From positions 104,967 through 168,966 of the forward strand of contig NZ_JPUA01000010.1 in assembly GCF_002211105.1 (NCBI RefSeq): 64,000 nt of DNA. The letters are read 5' to 3'. This DNA is from Halomonas campaniensis (GTDB taxonomy: Bacteria; Pseudomonadota; Gammaproteobacteria; Pseudomonadales; Halomonadaceae). The notes beneath the pieces were generated by a model, which was given only the letters and a program-made list of their open reading frames with translations, was not told the origin of the DNA and did no database searches. Shown here piece by piece: positions 27,940-36,671 of this stretch (position 1 is the first letter of the stretch; each line of letters begins with the position of its first letter). Both the position numbers and the translations under genes were made by a program.

Positions 27940-28368
27940 TTAGCGCACAATCATTACCGACATCTTGGCATGGTGCACCACGTGCTCGGCGTTGGGGCCG
28001 AGAACATAATCGACAAACTTCCGCTTATTGTGGGAGGCCATGACGATTAGGTCGACGTCCAATTTCTTACCAGCCTTGATGATGGCCTCCCATGGGGAGC
28101 CATCCACAATGACACTTTGCACCTGAATATCGTCAGGCACATTCGTCTTAATGAACTCATGAAGCGCATCGCTGATCGCCACATGTGCTTTTTTAGTGAA
28201 GTCCTTGGGAAAGTAGGAGCCCACCATGGGCATACGATAGTCCGGCAGCACCGTGAGTACATGAAGCGAGGCGCCGAAAGTGCGACATAGCGTCAGGGCT
28301 GTGGGCAGCGCCTTTGACCAGGAAGACTCCTCGTTAAGATCCACCGGTAACATAATCTTGCTGTACAT
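27940..28368 (-). CDS. UspA-family universal stress protein linked to a TRAP transporter
   Basis: A 142-residue cytoplasmic ATP-binding protein with the usual UspA core: start YSKIMLPVDL, middle LIVMASHN near residue 110, and phosphate loop region GPNAEHVVHHAKMSVMIV at the end. A UspA protein (TeaD) is part of the ectoine TRAP operon of Halomonas elongata, where it tunes transport. This gene lies directly after a TRAP permease gene and probably plays the same part. I chose ATG 28368 because AAGGAGAG sits just upstream; an ATG at 28383 overlaps the permease stop (ATGA). The adjacent transporter is a TAXI-type TRAP, not the TeaABC type. Confidence 0.88.
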   Translation of the reverse strand: MYSKIMLPVDLNEESSWSKALPTALTLCRTFGASLHVLTVLPDYRMPMVGSYFPKDFTKKAHVAISDALHEFIKTNVPDDIQVQSVIVDGSPWEAIIKAGKKLDVDLIVMASHNKRKFVDYVLGPNAEHVVHHAKMSVMIVR

Positions 28369-28379
28369 GGCACTCTCCT

Positions 28380-30974
28380 TCATGCAGTGGCAGCAGCTTG
28401 CGTGTTATCACGACGCCGACGCTGCATCAATACAATCAGCCCAAAGACCAAGAAGGCAGGGATCCACATTAGCTCCTTAGTCCAACGGTCGACGGGGGCC
28501 AGAACCTCAATAATTTCTTGATCGAAATCGAAACCGAGCTCTGCCGCTTGGCTACCGTAGGTCACCATATCAACGGTGGCCTTGCCATCCTCAATAAAGA
28601 GCTCCATGCCCAGGTTATCGAGACGCTCCTGCCCTGTTTCGCCTTCAGGTACCGGTAGCGTCATGTAAGTGGTCATGGGATCGCCATAATCATCAAGACC
28701 CGCAATTTGCAAACGCAAAGTAGAGTCTTCGTCCACATCACCTAGCGCTTCGACGAATTGTGCGGGCGGGATGGATTCATAGGGGTCATGAATCATATCC
28801 ATCCAGAAACCGGGCCGGAACAGCGTGAACGCAATCAGTAGCAGCACGATAGACTCATACCAGCGGTTGCGCGTAATCATAAAGCCCTGGGTCGCGGCGG
28901 CGAAAATCAGCATGGCGATGGTCGACACCACAAAGATCAGCCCCCCCTGAAGGAAGGTCACATCGATAAGTAGCAGATCGGTATTAAAGATAAACAGAAA
29001 CGGCAGCGCCGCGGTACGAAGGCTGTAATAGAACGCCTGGAAACCGGTTCGAATGGGATCACCACCGGAGACTGCCGCCGCCGCAAAGGAGGCCAGCCCC
29101 ACCGGCGGGGTAACATCGGCCATGATGCCGAAGTAGAACACGAATAGATGCACCGCAATCAATGGTACCAGTAAGCCATTTTCAGCGCCCAGGTTGACGA
29201 TGACCGGTGCCAATAGTGCCGATACGACGATGTAGTTTGCTGTCGTAGGCAGCCCCATGCCGAGGATCAAGCTAAGCACTGCGGTAAGCAGTAAGATGAG
29301 CATCAGGTTGCCCATGGCCAGTGTTTCCACCACCTCGGCCAGCACTAGCCCTACCCCGGTCTGGGAGACGGCACCGACGATGATACCGGCGGTGGCTGTG
29401 GCAATACCGATGCCGATCATGTTGCGGGCGCCGGTGACCAGGCCATTCCAAAGATCCATCACGCCCTCCTGAAGATCAGCCCTCATATCGCTGCGTCCGC
29501 GAAAGATTGACGTGATGGGTCGCTGGGTCAGAATAATGAAAATCATAAATATGGTGGCCCAAAAAGCTGACAGCCCCGGCGACAAACGCTCCACCATTAG
29601 ACACCAGACCAGCACAATGACCGGCAGGATATATTGCAAACCTACCAGCACCGTCGGCTTAGTTTGCGGCAGGGAATAGATCGGCTCATTAGGGTCATCA
29701 AGTTCGAGCTCGGGGTAACCAGCTGCCAACTTGAGCAGGGCAATATAAATGACCGTAAGTCCAACAGCTACAACCCAAGGGGTTGCATCCCCCAGTACCG
29801 GCTTGAGCCAGCCAAGGCCGTAATAAACGGCCAGGGCGGTGACCATCATCAGTAGCAAACCACCGAGAAAGCCGATCACTTTATTGACCAGCGGCTTAGG
29901 TGGGTTACTGCTTTGCAGCCCCTGCATATTGGCCTTAAGGGCCTCAAGGTGAACGATGTAGACCAACGCAATATAGGAGATCAGCGCGGGCAGGAAGGCA
30001 TGCTTAATCACCTCAACATAAGAGATACCCACATACTCGACCATCAAGAAAGCGGCCGCCCCCATAACCGGAGGCATAATCTGACCATTGACCGATGATG
30101 CCACTTCGACAGCACCCGCCTTTTCCGCGGAAAACCCAACGCGTTTCATCATCGGCACCGTAAAAGTACCGGTGGTTACCACATTGGCAATCGAGGAGCC
30201 GGAAATCAGACCGGTCATGGCCGAGGCCACCACAGCAGCTTTTGCCGGCCCGCCGCGATAGTGACCCAGTAACGAGAAAGCCACCTTGATAAAGTAGTTG
30301 CCAGCGCCAGCCTTATCGAGCAGGGCACCGAACAACACAAACAGGAACACGAAGCTGGTTGATACCCCCAGGGCGATACCGAAGACCCCCTGAGTCGTCA
30401 ACCACTGGTGGTTAATCAAGCCAAAAAGGCTCACTCCACCATGGGAAAGAATACCCGGCATCCAAGGGCCAGCCAGGCTATAGAGAAGAAAAACCGAGGC
30501 CACAATCATTAACGGTGGGCCAAGCGCTCGACGCGTCGCCTCCAGCAGCAGCAGTATCCCGGCTATACCAATAATAACGTCCTGTAGTATCGGCGCGCCG
30601 GGGCGCTGGGATAACTGCTCGTAAAACATAAACATGTAAGCGCCACAAAACGCTGCCGCTGCTGCAAGCACCCAATCCTGAATCGGAACACGGTCGCGCG
30701 GAGAGCGCTTAAGTGCTGGGTAGGCCATATACGCCAGAAAAAGCGCAAAGGCCAAGTGAATAGAACGGGCTTCAGTGGCACTAAATACGCCAAACCCAAG
30801 AACGAAGGGTATTGGCGATGCTATCCACAATTGAAAAAGAGACCACACTGCCGCAATGCTTACCAAAAGCTTTCCAGGCATGCCGGCTGGCTTGCGGGCT
30901 CCAGTGTCGCTGGAGGCGACCATATCCTCCAAGTCTACTCCGTCTCCCGAAGGCCTGTTCTTATCGTCTGTCAT
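28380..30974 (-). CDS. TRAP transporter permease, fused 4TM/12TM subunits
   Basis: An 864-residue inner-membrane protein joining the small (DctQ-like) and large (DctM-like) TRAP subunits, as is normal for TAXI-type systems. N-terminal helices run from about 30 to 190. The DctM-like core has GAGNYFIKVAFSLLGHYRGG, the GSSIANVVTTGTFTVPMMKR motif near 260-280, VNGQIMPPVMGAAAFLM near 290-310, and GMGLPTTANYIVVSALLAP near 565. A hydrophilic domain near 745-830 resembles a DUF3394-type C-terminal region. It imports a solute with a sodium gradient using the TAXI receptor encoded upstream. The substrate is unknown; glutamate and other carboxylates are known for relatives. Confidence 0.92.
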   Translation of the reverse strand: MTDDKNRPSGDGVDLEDMVASSDTGARKPAGMPGKLLVSIAAVWSLFQLWIASPIPFVLGFGVFSATEARSIHLAFALFLAYMAYPALKRSPRDRVPIQDWVLAAAAAFCGAYMFMFYEQLSQRPGAPILQDVIIGIAGILLLLEATRRALGPPLMIVASVFLLYSLAGPWMPGILSHGGVSLFGLINHQWLTTQGVFGIALGVSTSFVFLFVLFGALLDKAGAGNYFIKVAFSLLGHYRGGPAKAAVVASAMTGLISGSSIANVVTTGTFTVPMMKRVGFSAEKAGAVEVASSVNGQIMPPVMGAAAFLMVEYVGISYVEVIKHAFLPALISYIALVYIVHLEALKANMQGLQSSNPPKPLVNKVIGFLGGLLLMMVTALAVYYGLGWLKPVLGDATPWVVAVGLTVIYIALLKLAAGYPELELDDPNEPIYSLPQTKPTVLVGLQYILPVIVLVWCLMVERLSPGLSAFWATIFMIFIILTQRPITSIFRGRSDMRADLQEGVMDLWNGLVTGARNMIGIGIATATAGIIVGAVSQTGVGLVLAEVVETLAMGNLMLILLLTAVLSLILGMGLPTTANYIVVSALLAPVIVNLGAENGLLVPLIAVHLFVFYFGIMADVTPPVGLASFAAAAVSGGDPIRTGFQAFYYSLRTAALPFLFIFNTDLLLIDVTFLQGGLIFVVSTIAMLIFAAATQGFMITRNRWYESIVLLLIAFTLFRPGFWMDMIHDPYESIPPAQFVEALGDVDEDSTLRLQIAGLDDYGDPMTTYMTLPVPEGETGQERLDNLGMELFIEDGKATVDMVTYGSQAAELGFDFDQEIIEVLAPVDRWTKELMWIPAFLVFGLIVLMQRRRRDNTQAAATA

Positions 30975-31023
30975 CTGCCTGCCCCGCTCCGAGTCGATTG
31001 ACGCATCATTGCCATATCGAAAT

Positions 31024-31063
31024 GCCCTATCAACATTCTAAACGCCCTATCAACATTCTAAAC
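31024..31063. repeat. Perfect 20-bp tandem duplication
   Basis: The unit GCCCTATCAACATTCTAAAC occurs twice without interruption (31024-31043 and 31044-31063) between the TAXI receptor and the permease gene, right beside the attenuator hairpin. It may be simple slippage. Confidence 0.95.
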
Positions 31064-31065
31064 CA

Positions 31066-31098
31066 AAATGCGCGGCACCCTTGGGTAACCGCGCATTT
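31066..31098 (-). terminator. Attenuator-type hairpin between TAXI receptor and permease
   Basis: AAATGCGCGG (31066-31075) pairs perfectly with CCGCGCATTT (31089-31098) around a 13-base loop. On the minus strand TTTT follows. It lies 33 bases after the receptor stop. A partial terminator here would give more receptor than permease. Confidence 0.8.
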
Positions 31099-31130
31099 CT
31101 TACTAAGGCATTAATACCTTAGACCTTGGA

Positions 31131-32111
31131 TTACTCAATCCAGCCTTGTTCACGGTAATAACGCGCTGCCCCATCGTGCAACGGTGCGGAAAGACCTTGA
31201 GTCACCATCTCTTCCGGCACAAGATTCTCGAAGGCAGGATGTAAACGCTTGAAACGATCGAAGTTGTCAAAAACCGCCTTAACGGTCTGATAGATCACTT
31301 CTTCGTCAGCCTCAGCGGTGGTGACAAAGGTCGCTGCCACGCCGAAGGTTTCGACATCTTCGTCATTGCCGCGATACAGACCACCCGGAATGACCGATGC
31401 GGAGTAGTAGGGGTATTCATCGACGATACCTTGAATGTCTTCGTCGTTCAGCGGTATCAAGCGAGCATCAACGGTGGTGGTCGCTTCCTGGATGGAGCCA
31501 TTAGGGTGACCCACCACATAAACCATGGCATCGACGTTATTATCGGCCAGTGCCGCCGCCTGCTCGGCAGCATCAAGCTGAGATGCCAGGGAGAATGTAT
31601 CTTCAGTCCAGCCCTTGGCGTCCATCACCACTTCCATGGTGTTGCGCTGGCCAGAACCCGGGTTACCAATGTTGACGCGCTTGCCTTCCAAATCATCAAG
31701 CGTCTCGATGCCAGAGTCAGCCCGCGCAAGCAGCGTCAACGGCTCACCGTGGACACGGAATACCGCACGCAGCTCTTCGTAGGGCTCGCCTTCAAAATTG
31801 CCAGTACCATTGTAAGCTTGATACTGAACATCGGATTGAGCAACACCCATGTCCAGCTCACCGGACTTAATGCCATTGATATTGGCAACAGAGCCGCCGG
31901 TAGAAGGAGCATTACACTTAATATCGCTGTCTTCGAGACGATTTACCAAACGGCAGATCGACTGACCCACGACGTAGTAAACGCCGGTTTGGCCACCGGT
32001 GCCGATGGTGATGAATTGCTCGTCATCCTGTGCCATTGCCGGTGAGGCGAAGGCAGCGGCGGCAAGTAGCGCACCGGAGAAGGCAGTAGTGGAAAATACA
32101 TGGCGTTTCAT
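31131..32111 (-). CDS. TAXI-family TRAP transporter periplasmic receptor
   Basis: A 326-residue periplasmic solute receptor. The signal peptide covers about 1-27 (FSGALLAAAAFASPAMA, cleavage after AMA). The mature protein opens with the TAXI hallmark FITIGTGGQTGVYYVVGQSI and then CNAPSTGGSVANINGIKSGELDMGV (continuing with an AQSD block), both central to the family. I chose the ATG at 32111 because AGAGGTG lies six bases upstream; the longer open frame has no ribosome site. It is first in the operon receptor-permease-uspA. A hairpin after it may uncouple expression. Confidence 0.94.
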   Translation of the reverse strand: MKRHVFSTTAFSGALLAAAAFASPAMAQDDEQFITIGTGGQTGVYYVVGQSICRLVNRLEDSDIKCNAPSTGGSVANINGIKSGELDMGVAQSDVQYQAYNGTGNFEGEPYEELRAVFRVHGEPLTLLARADSGIETLDDLEGKRVNIGNPGSGQRNTMEVVMDAKGWTEDTFSLASQLDAAEQAAALADNNVDAMVYVVGHPNGSIQEATTTVDARLIPLNDEDIQGIVDEYPYYSASVIPGGLYRGNDEDVETFGVAATFVTTAEADEEVIYQTVKAVFDNFDRFKRLHPAFENLVPEEMVTQGLSAPLHDGAARYYREQGWIE

Positions 32112-32434
32112 GAACACACCTCTTTGTATTGATGTTATGAGCGTATTTGATGTTACGAGCATCGCGCGCTTTGGTCTCACCTGATGAACCGTTCCCTCAG
32201 GTGCCCTTGACCCAAAACGTTTTTAAGACATTCTATTTTCAAGACAAACGGTTACAGGCGAGACATGGCTGCCTGCTAACACTACTTTAGCGAAAAAAAC
32301 CTAATTAGCGAAATGTAATACGCTAAATAATGAATTTCGATGTCGTCTAATACACAGTGTAGCGCTCTTAATCGTTTAGGGAGCGTTAACTGCTATACCG
32401 CCTTTGCATAAGGTAGGCAAAAGGGTAAACCAAA
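32112..32434. other. Intergenic region between TAXI receptor and dctM
   Basis: It carries the leader and promoter of the TAXI receptor on the right-to-left strand and the 3' end of dctM. A weak imperfect hairpin near 32402-32424 could end the dctPQM transcript. There is a half-site-like ACGGTTACA at 32248-32256 but no full palindrome. No gene is seen. Confidence 0.55.
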
Positions 32435-33742
32435 TTAGTCAACGTTATAGCCCAAAACGCGCGGCAGCCACAGCGCAATAGCGGGAAAAATCGCCACCAG
32501 CGCTAACGCACAGCCCATGGCAACGACAAACAGCAGCGCCCATCCAATGGTCTGCTCTAAACGAATTTTGGCCACTTCGGTGGTCACCATCAAATTCACC
32601 GCCACCGGCGGGGTAAATTGGCCAATAGCAATGTTCATTGCCAATAGAATGCCAAACCACACAGGGTTCCACTCAAAGTGCTGCATGACGGGGATCAAAA
32701 TCGGCATCATGATCAGATAGATGGAGATCGCATCCAGCAGCATCCCAGCCACCAGCACCGCGAGCATCACCAGGATCAGCAACAGCACGCCGTTATCGGT
32801 CAAGCTGATAATCCACTCCGCTAAATGGCGGAACGTACCCAGCATGGTGCCCGCCCAGGCAAAGATACCCGCCAGGGCGATAATCAGCATCACCACGCCT
32901 GAAATAATCGCTGCCTCCCCCAGCAGTTCCCATAAATCGCGCAGCGACAGCTCGCGGGTCAAAAACAGCCCGACAATCGCGCCATAAGCCACGGCTACCA
33001 CCGCTGCTTCGGTAGGGGTAAACAAGCCTGAACGCAAACCACCCAAAATCAATACCGGTGCAAACAGCGCCGGTATCGCCTGCTTAAACGTAGTACGTAT
33101 GCTTAGCCGTTCGGCGCCCTCTACCGGCGTGCCGCCCTCCCAACCGTAGCGTTTGGAAACGAGCATAGCAGGCACCAATAGCGCCAGTCCGGCCAGAATA
33201 CCGGGGAATAGACCTGCCGCGAACAGTGCGCGCAAATCGACGCCCGGCACCACGATTGAGTAGAGAATAAGCGCTACTGAAGGCGGGATAAGAATCGCCG
33301 TTGAGGCAGAGGCGGCAATCAGCGTGGCGGAAAACGGCTTGGGATAGCCCGCTTTGGTCATACTCGGCAGCATCACCATCGCCACCGCTGCCGCATCGGC
33401 AGGGCCTGAGCCGCTCATACCGCCCATGATCATACACACCAGCACCGCTACCAAGGCCAAGCCGCCATGGCGCGGGCCAATCAATGCCTGGGCAAAGCGC
33501 ACCAAGCGCAGCGCCACACCAGAGCGTTCAAAAATAAGCCCTGTTAAGATAAACAGCGGAATCGCAATGAGCGGGTACTTGGCGATGCTGTTATAGGTGT
33601 TGGTGCCCATCGTCGCGAGCATGTCCGGCGACAAACCCAGCACGATGCCAACGGCCCCGGAGAGCGCCAGCGAAAACGCCACCGGCACCCCCGCTATCAG
33701 CAAACCCGCAAACGCCAGTATCATCCACACATCAGGGCTCAT
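32435..33742 (-). CDS. dctM: TRAP transporter large permease DctM
   Basis: A 435-residue inner-membrane permease of about twelve helices. Family motifs are SGSGPADAAAVAMVMLPSMTKAGY near 108-135, ASASTAILIPPSVALILYSIV near 145-165, FTPTEAAVVAVAYG near 245, and the C-terminal FTPPVAVNLMVTTEVAK. It imports an organic solute with sodium. It overlaps dctQ by 11 bases. Position next to the LacI gene and the sugar-oxidation island suggests a sugar acid or keto-sugar product as substrate (inference). Confidence 0.94.
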   Translation of the reverse strand: MSPDVWMILAFAGLLIAGVPVAFSLALSGAVGIVLGLSPDMLATMGTNTYNSIAKYPLIAIPLFILTGLIFERSGVALRLVRFAQALIGPRHGGLALVAVLVCMIMGGMSGSGPADAAAVAMVMLPSMTKAGYPKPFSATLIAASASTAILIPPSVALILYSIVVPGVDLRALFAAGLFPGILAGLALLVPAMLVSKRYGWEGGTPVEGAERLSIRTTFKQAIPALFAPVLILGGLRSGLFTPTEAAVVAVAYGAIVGLFLTRELSLRDLWELLGEAAIISGVVMLIIALAGIFAWAGTMLGTFRHLAEWIISLTDNGVLLLILVMLAVLVAGMLLDAISIYLIMMPILIPVMQHFEWNPVWFGILLAMNIAIGQFTPPVAVNLMVTTEVAKIRLEQTIGWALLFVVAMGCALALVAIFPAIALWLPRVLGYNVD

Positions 33743-34211
33743 CGGTGAGCCTCCCCGTTAAACGGTCGGCGGTTTGCTGGCATAAGCGCCACACCATGGC
33801 CGCAGAGAGCACGGGCAGCCAGACTAAATACCACCACTGAGGCAAGCCAAGCCCTGGTGACAGCGACTCCCACTGATACTCTTGCCACGCCAGCTTGCCG
33901 CCATACCAGGTAATCAAGCCCAGCACAGTGAGACCGCAAAGCGCTTGAAAAAGGATCAATGCGGAACGGTATTTGGGGGGCAGCGCCCGTTCCAGAAAGC
34001 CAATGCGAATATGGCGGTTACGCCGCAGCGCCACTGAGGCGCCTGCAAAGGTCAGTACGACCAGCAAAAATACAGAAAACTCTTCGGTAAATGAAAAAGA
34101 GCCGCCGGTTAAGTAGCGAGTAATCACATTACCCAGACTAATCAATGAGATAATGATTAATGCCAGCGCGCCCAGCCAACGCTCAGGGCGCGCATCAGGA
34201 AAGCCTTTCAT
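33732..34211 (-). CDS. dctQ: TRAP transporter small permease DctQ
   Basis: A 159-residue membrane protein with four helices (about 13-31, 43-62, 85-105 and 126-145). The typical DctQ features are EEFSVFLLVVLTFAGASVAL and NRHIRIGFLERALP. It binds DctM and is required for transport. GAGG lies five bases before the ATG. The last 11 bases overlap dctM. Confidence 0.92.
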   Translation of the reverse strand: MKGFPDARPERWLGALALIIISLISLGNVITRYLTGGSFSFTEEFSVFLLVVLTFAGASVALRRNRHIRIGFLERALPPKYRSALILFQALCGLTVLGLITWYGGKLAWQEYQWESLSPGLGLPQWWYLVWLPVLSAAMVWRLCQQTADRLTGRLTDEP

Positions 34212-34228
34212 GGCAGCCTCATAGCAAA

Positions 34229-34257
34229 AAACTCCCAGCCTTAAAGACCGGGAGTTT
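34229..34257 (-). terminator. Attenuator-type hairpin between dctP and dctQ
   Basis: AAACTCCC (34229-34236) pairs with GGGAGTTT (34250-34257), loop 13 bases. On the minus strand a run of six Ts follows the stem. Lying 15 bases after the dctP stop, it probably lets the receptor be made in excess over the permease. Confidence 0.8.
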
Positions 34258-34272
34258 GAACATCAAAGGTAA

Positions 34273-35283
34273 TTAGCGCGCGTCGATAGCGGCTTGTGCA
34301 GCCTCTACCACTTCTTCGCCAATCCGCGGCGCCCATTTTTCGTAAACGGACTGAGTGGCATCGACAAACGCCTGGTACTGCTCATCGGAAAGCTCGGTCA
34401 CTGTGACACCGCGCTCTTGAATTGCCGCAAGACGCTCGCCCTCTTCTTCGCGGGTCATGGCGATTTCCCACTCACCCGCTTCTACCGCGGTTTCACGCAG
34501 CAGAGTTTGCTGCTCTTCGCTCAATGTTTGCCAGACCTGCTGATTGACCGCAAAAATCAGCGGGTCATTCATATAGTTCCACAGCGTCAAATGCTCCTGA
34601 CCGACCTGATCAATGCGCGCGACGTCAAACACCGAAAGCGGATTTTCCTGGCCATCTACTGCGCCGGTGGTCAGCGCGGGCTGCGCGTCGGTCCAGCTCA
34701 TTTGGGTTGGGTCGGCGCCCAATGCCGAGAAAGTATCCTGGAACAGCGGCGAGCCAACAACGCGGATTTTCAGGCCGTCCAAGTCGTCTGGCTGGCTAAT
34801 GGGCCCACGAGAATTGGAAACCTGGCGGAAACCGTTTTCCCCCCAGGCCAGCGGAATAACGCCACGGGACTCGATTGCTTCAAACACCAACTCCCCTGCT
34901 TCCCCACCGGTAACCGCATCGACGGCGGCTTCATCGGGAATGAAGAAGGGTAAAGAGAACAAGTTAAGTTCCGGCACCTGGGGCGACCAGTTAATGGTCG
35001 AGCCCACCGCCGCGTCGATTAACCCAGAACGCATGGCAGAGAATTCACGGGTTTGATCGCCGGAAACCAGTTGTGAATTTGGATACACCCGCAGCGTTAA
35101 TTCACCGCCACTGCGTTCTTCCACCAGTTCTGCCCACTTCTCCGCCGCCTGCCCCCAGGGGAAAGCGTCAGACAGAACGGTGGAAACCGAAAGTTCGCGT
35201 GCTTGTGCAGAAAGGGAGGCGGAAAGCAGTGCCGCACCGGCCAAGCCAGCGGTGAAGTGAGCTATTGAGCGTGTCAGCGTCAT
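34273..35283 (-). CDS. dctP: TRAP transporter periplasmic receptor DctP
   Basis: A 336-residue periplasmic receptor. Its signal peptide spans about 1-30 (FTAGLAGAALLSASLSAQA). Family blocks are VLSDAFPWGQAAEKWAELVE, GELTLRVYPNSQLVSGDQTR, and LDGLKIRVVGSPLFQDTFSA with the substrate-carboxylate Arg (KIRV) near residue 150. QPALTTGAVDGQENPLSVF near 185 completes the pattern. I chose ATG 35283 for AGGATC seven bases upstream; the longer frame has no site. It follows the lacI-type gene on the same strand after 121 bases, so the TRAP genes may be read from the lacI promoter or their own. No LacI-type palindrome lies directly before it. Confidence 0.94.
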   Translation of the reverse strand: MTLTRSIAHFTAGLAGAALLSASLSAQARELSVSTVLSDAFPWGQAAEKWAELVEERSGGELTLRVYPNSQLVSGDQTREFSAMRSGLIDAAVGSTINWSPQVPELNLFSLPFFIPDEAAVDAVTGGEAGELVFEAIESRGVIPLAWGENGFRQVSNSRGPISQPDDLDGLKIRVVGSPLFQDTFSALGADPTQMSWTDAQPALTTGAVDGQENPLSVFDVARIDQVGQEHLTLWNYMNDPLIFAVNQQVWQTLSEEQQTLLRETAVEAGEWEIAMTREEEGERLAAIQERGVTVTELSDEQYQAFVDATQSVYEKWAPRIGEEVVEAAQAAIDAR

Positions 35284-35404
35284 GGTAGATCCTTTTTTAG
35301 CTATTTTTATGGTGTGCGTTGGGTAGTGTGCGTGGATAGCAGCTGTGAGGCTTTTTGATAAAGCCCCACTTATTGTATGCACTTAGCGCGCGAAAGAAAG
35401 ACGC

Positions 35405-36403
35405 CTAAGGTCGGCATGCCGCTGTGCTTTTTCTGGATACCAGAGAGTAAGGCAACATCAGATTATTAACTTGCCGCCCTTCCAGCACCTCGATCAACAT
35501 CGCAACGGCTTCGCGTCCGAAGGTTTCGGCCGGTTGGGCAATCGTGGTTAGCGGCGGGTCGCTATAGGAAGCAAACGCGATATCGTCGAAACCCGCCACC
35601 GAAATGTCCTCCGGAACGCGTAGTCCCGCTTCCTTGATACGGCTCATGGCACCTATGGCCATTTCATCGCTTTCACAAAAAATGGCTGAGGGACGCTCCG
35701 CTAAAGCGATAAGCGTTTCAGCCGCCTGATAGCCAGAAAGGGGCGTGAAATCACCAGGACAAAGCAGTCTCTCATCTAACGGAATGCCCGCCGCGCTCAA
35801 CGCATCCTGGTAGCCTTGTTGGCGGTCACGGGTCAAGGGGCTGCGCCGTGGGCCCTTTATCATGCCTATTCGCCGATGCCCCAGGGCGATCAAGTGCTCA
35901 GTGACCTCACGCGCCGCCGCGCGGTTATCCAGTTTAACGGTGGGGCACGGCGCATCATCCAGCACCTCGCAGGCATTGATCATTGGCAATGGAGACCCAG
36001 CGGGAAAGGCATTTTCGGAAAAAGGATTGAAAGCACGCAGCTGGATCACACCATCCGCCTGGCGCGTACTGACTAAGCTGGCGTATTGGGTTTCCATCGC
36101 TTCATTACCCAGCGTATTACACAGCAGAACGCCGTAGCCGCGCTCCTGGGCCGCTTCCTGAATACCGCTGATTACCCGCGCAAAGAAAGTATTTGCGATA
36201 GTGGGTACTAAAACCACCAGGTTATAAGTGCGCTGGGAGCGAAACTGCACGGCCATCAAATTAGGCTTGTAGCCCGCTTGATCAACGGCCCTCAGCACTT
36301 TTTCCCGGGTGGTGGGCGAGACGATATCCGGCGACTTTAACGTCCGTGATACTGTCGCCACCGACACGCCCGCCAATTCGGCGACCTTACGTATATTGGT
36401 CAT
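35405..36403 (-). CDS. LacI-family transcriptional repressor
   Basis: A 332-residue repressor. The HTH is at about 3-23 ([17 protein letters not shown]), followed by the hinge ([19 protein letters not shown]) and a periplasmic-binding-protein-like sensor domain to the end ([40 protein letters not shown]). The ATG at 36403 is chosen because the HTH begins there and AAGGGAGG precedes it closely. A perfect 20-base palindrome of LacI type lies 185 bases upstream, between this gene and the divergent oxidoreductase operon. A near-identical one lies in front of the second operon at 46 kb. I infer that this protein controls all three sets of genes in response to a sugar-like inducer. Confidence 0.93.
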   Translation of the reverse strand: MTNIRKVAELAGVSVATVSRTLKSPDIVSPTTREKVLRAVDQAGYKPNLMAVQFRSQRTYNLVVLVPTIANTFFARVISGIQEAAQERGYGVLLCNTLGNEAMETQYASLVSTRQADGVIQLRAFNPFSENAFPAGSPLPMINACEVLDDAPCPTVKLDNRAAAREVTEHLIALGHRRIGMIKGPRRSPLTRDRQQGYQDALSAAGIPLDERLLCPGDFTPLSGYQAAETLIALAERPSAIFCESDEMAIGAMSRIKEAGLRVPEDISVAGFDDIAFASYSDPPLTTIAQPAETFGREAVAMLIEVLEGRQVNNLMLPYSLVSRKSTAACRP

Positions 36404-36588
36404 GGCCTCCCTTATTGCTCTGTGATCGCCGACTTTTCTTACCAGCCAAGCAGATGTTTCCGCGGTGCTATTCATCTCAGCTTAACGTATCCCAACGTTA
36501 AACTCAGCGCGCTATTTTCCGGCACGTTTTCAACACCATATACCTTTGTCTCATTGACGCTCGCAGCATCAAGACTTAGTTTCAAAAC

Positions 36589-36608
36589 AAATGTAACCGG
36601 TTACATTT
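36589..36608. promoter_or_regulatory. LacI-type operator, perfect 20-bp palindrome
   Basis: AAATGTAACCGGTTACATTT is exactly its own reverse complement, with the central CG typical of LacI-family sites (compare GntR of E. coli, ATGTTACCGGTAACAT). It lies 63 bases before the Gfo/Idh/MocA ATG, where it would cover or border the promoter. A second copy with one change is at 46119-46138. Confidence 0.9.
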
Positions 36609-36671
36609 CCATCAAAAGTACAACCACCGCGAATATAAACAAACTCAGTTTATTAGAACAGGAGCCTCTCT

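Noticed and set aside
31431..32045. Plus-strand open frame opposite the TAXI receptor gene
   Set aside because: It lies wholly within a well-supported gene and has the composition of an antisense shadow.
32246..32257. ACGGTTACA half-site upstream of the TAXI receptor gene
   Set aside because: Only one arm of the LacI-type palindrome is present, so it does not support control of this operon by the local LacI protein.
35349..35365. GGCTTT/AAAGCC hairpin after the LacI gene as a terminator
   Set aside because: Short stem with no U-run on the minus strand; it does not separate lacI from dctP convincingly.
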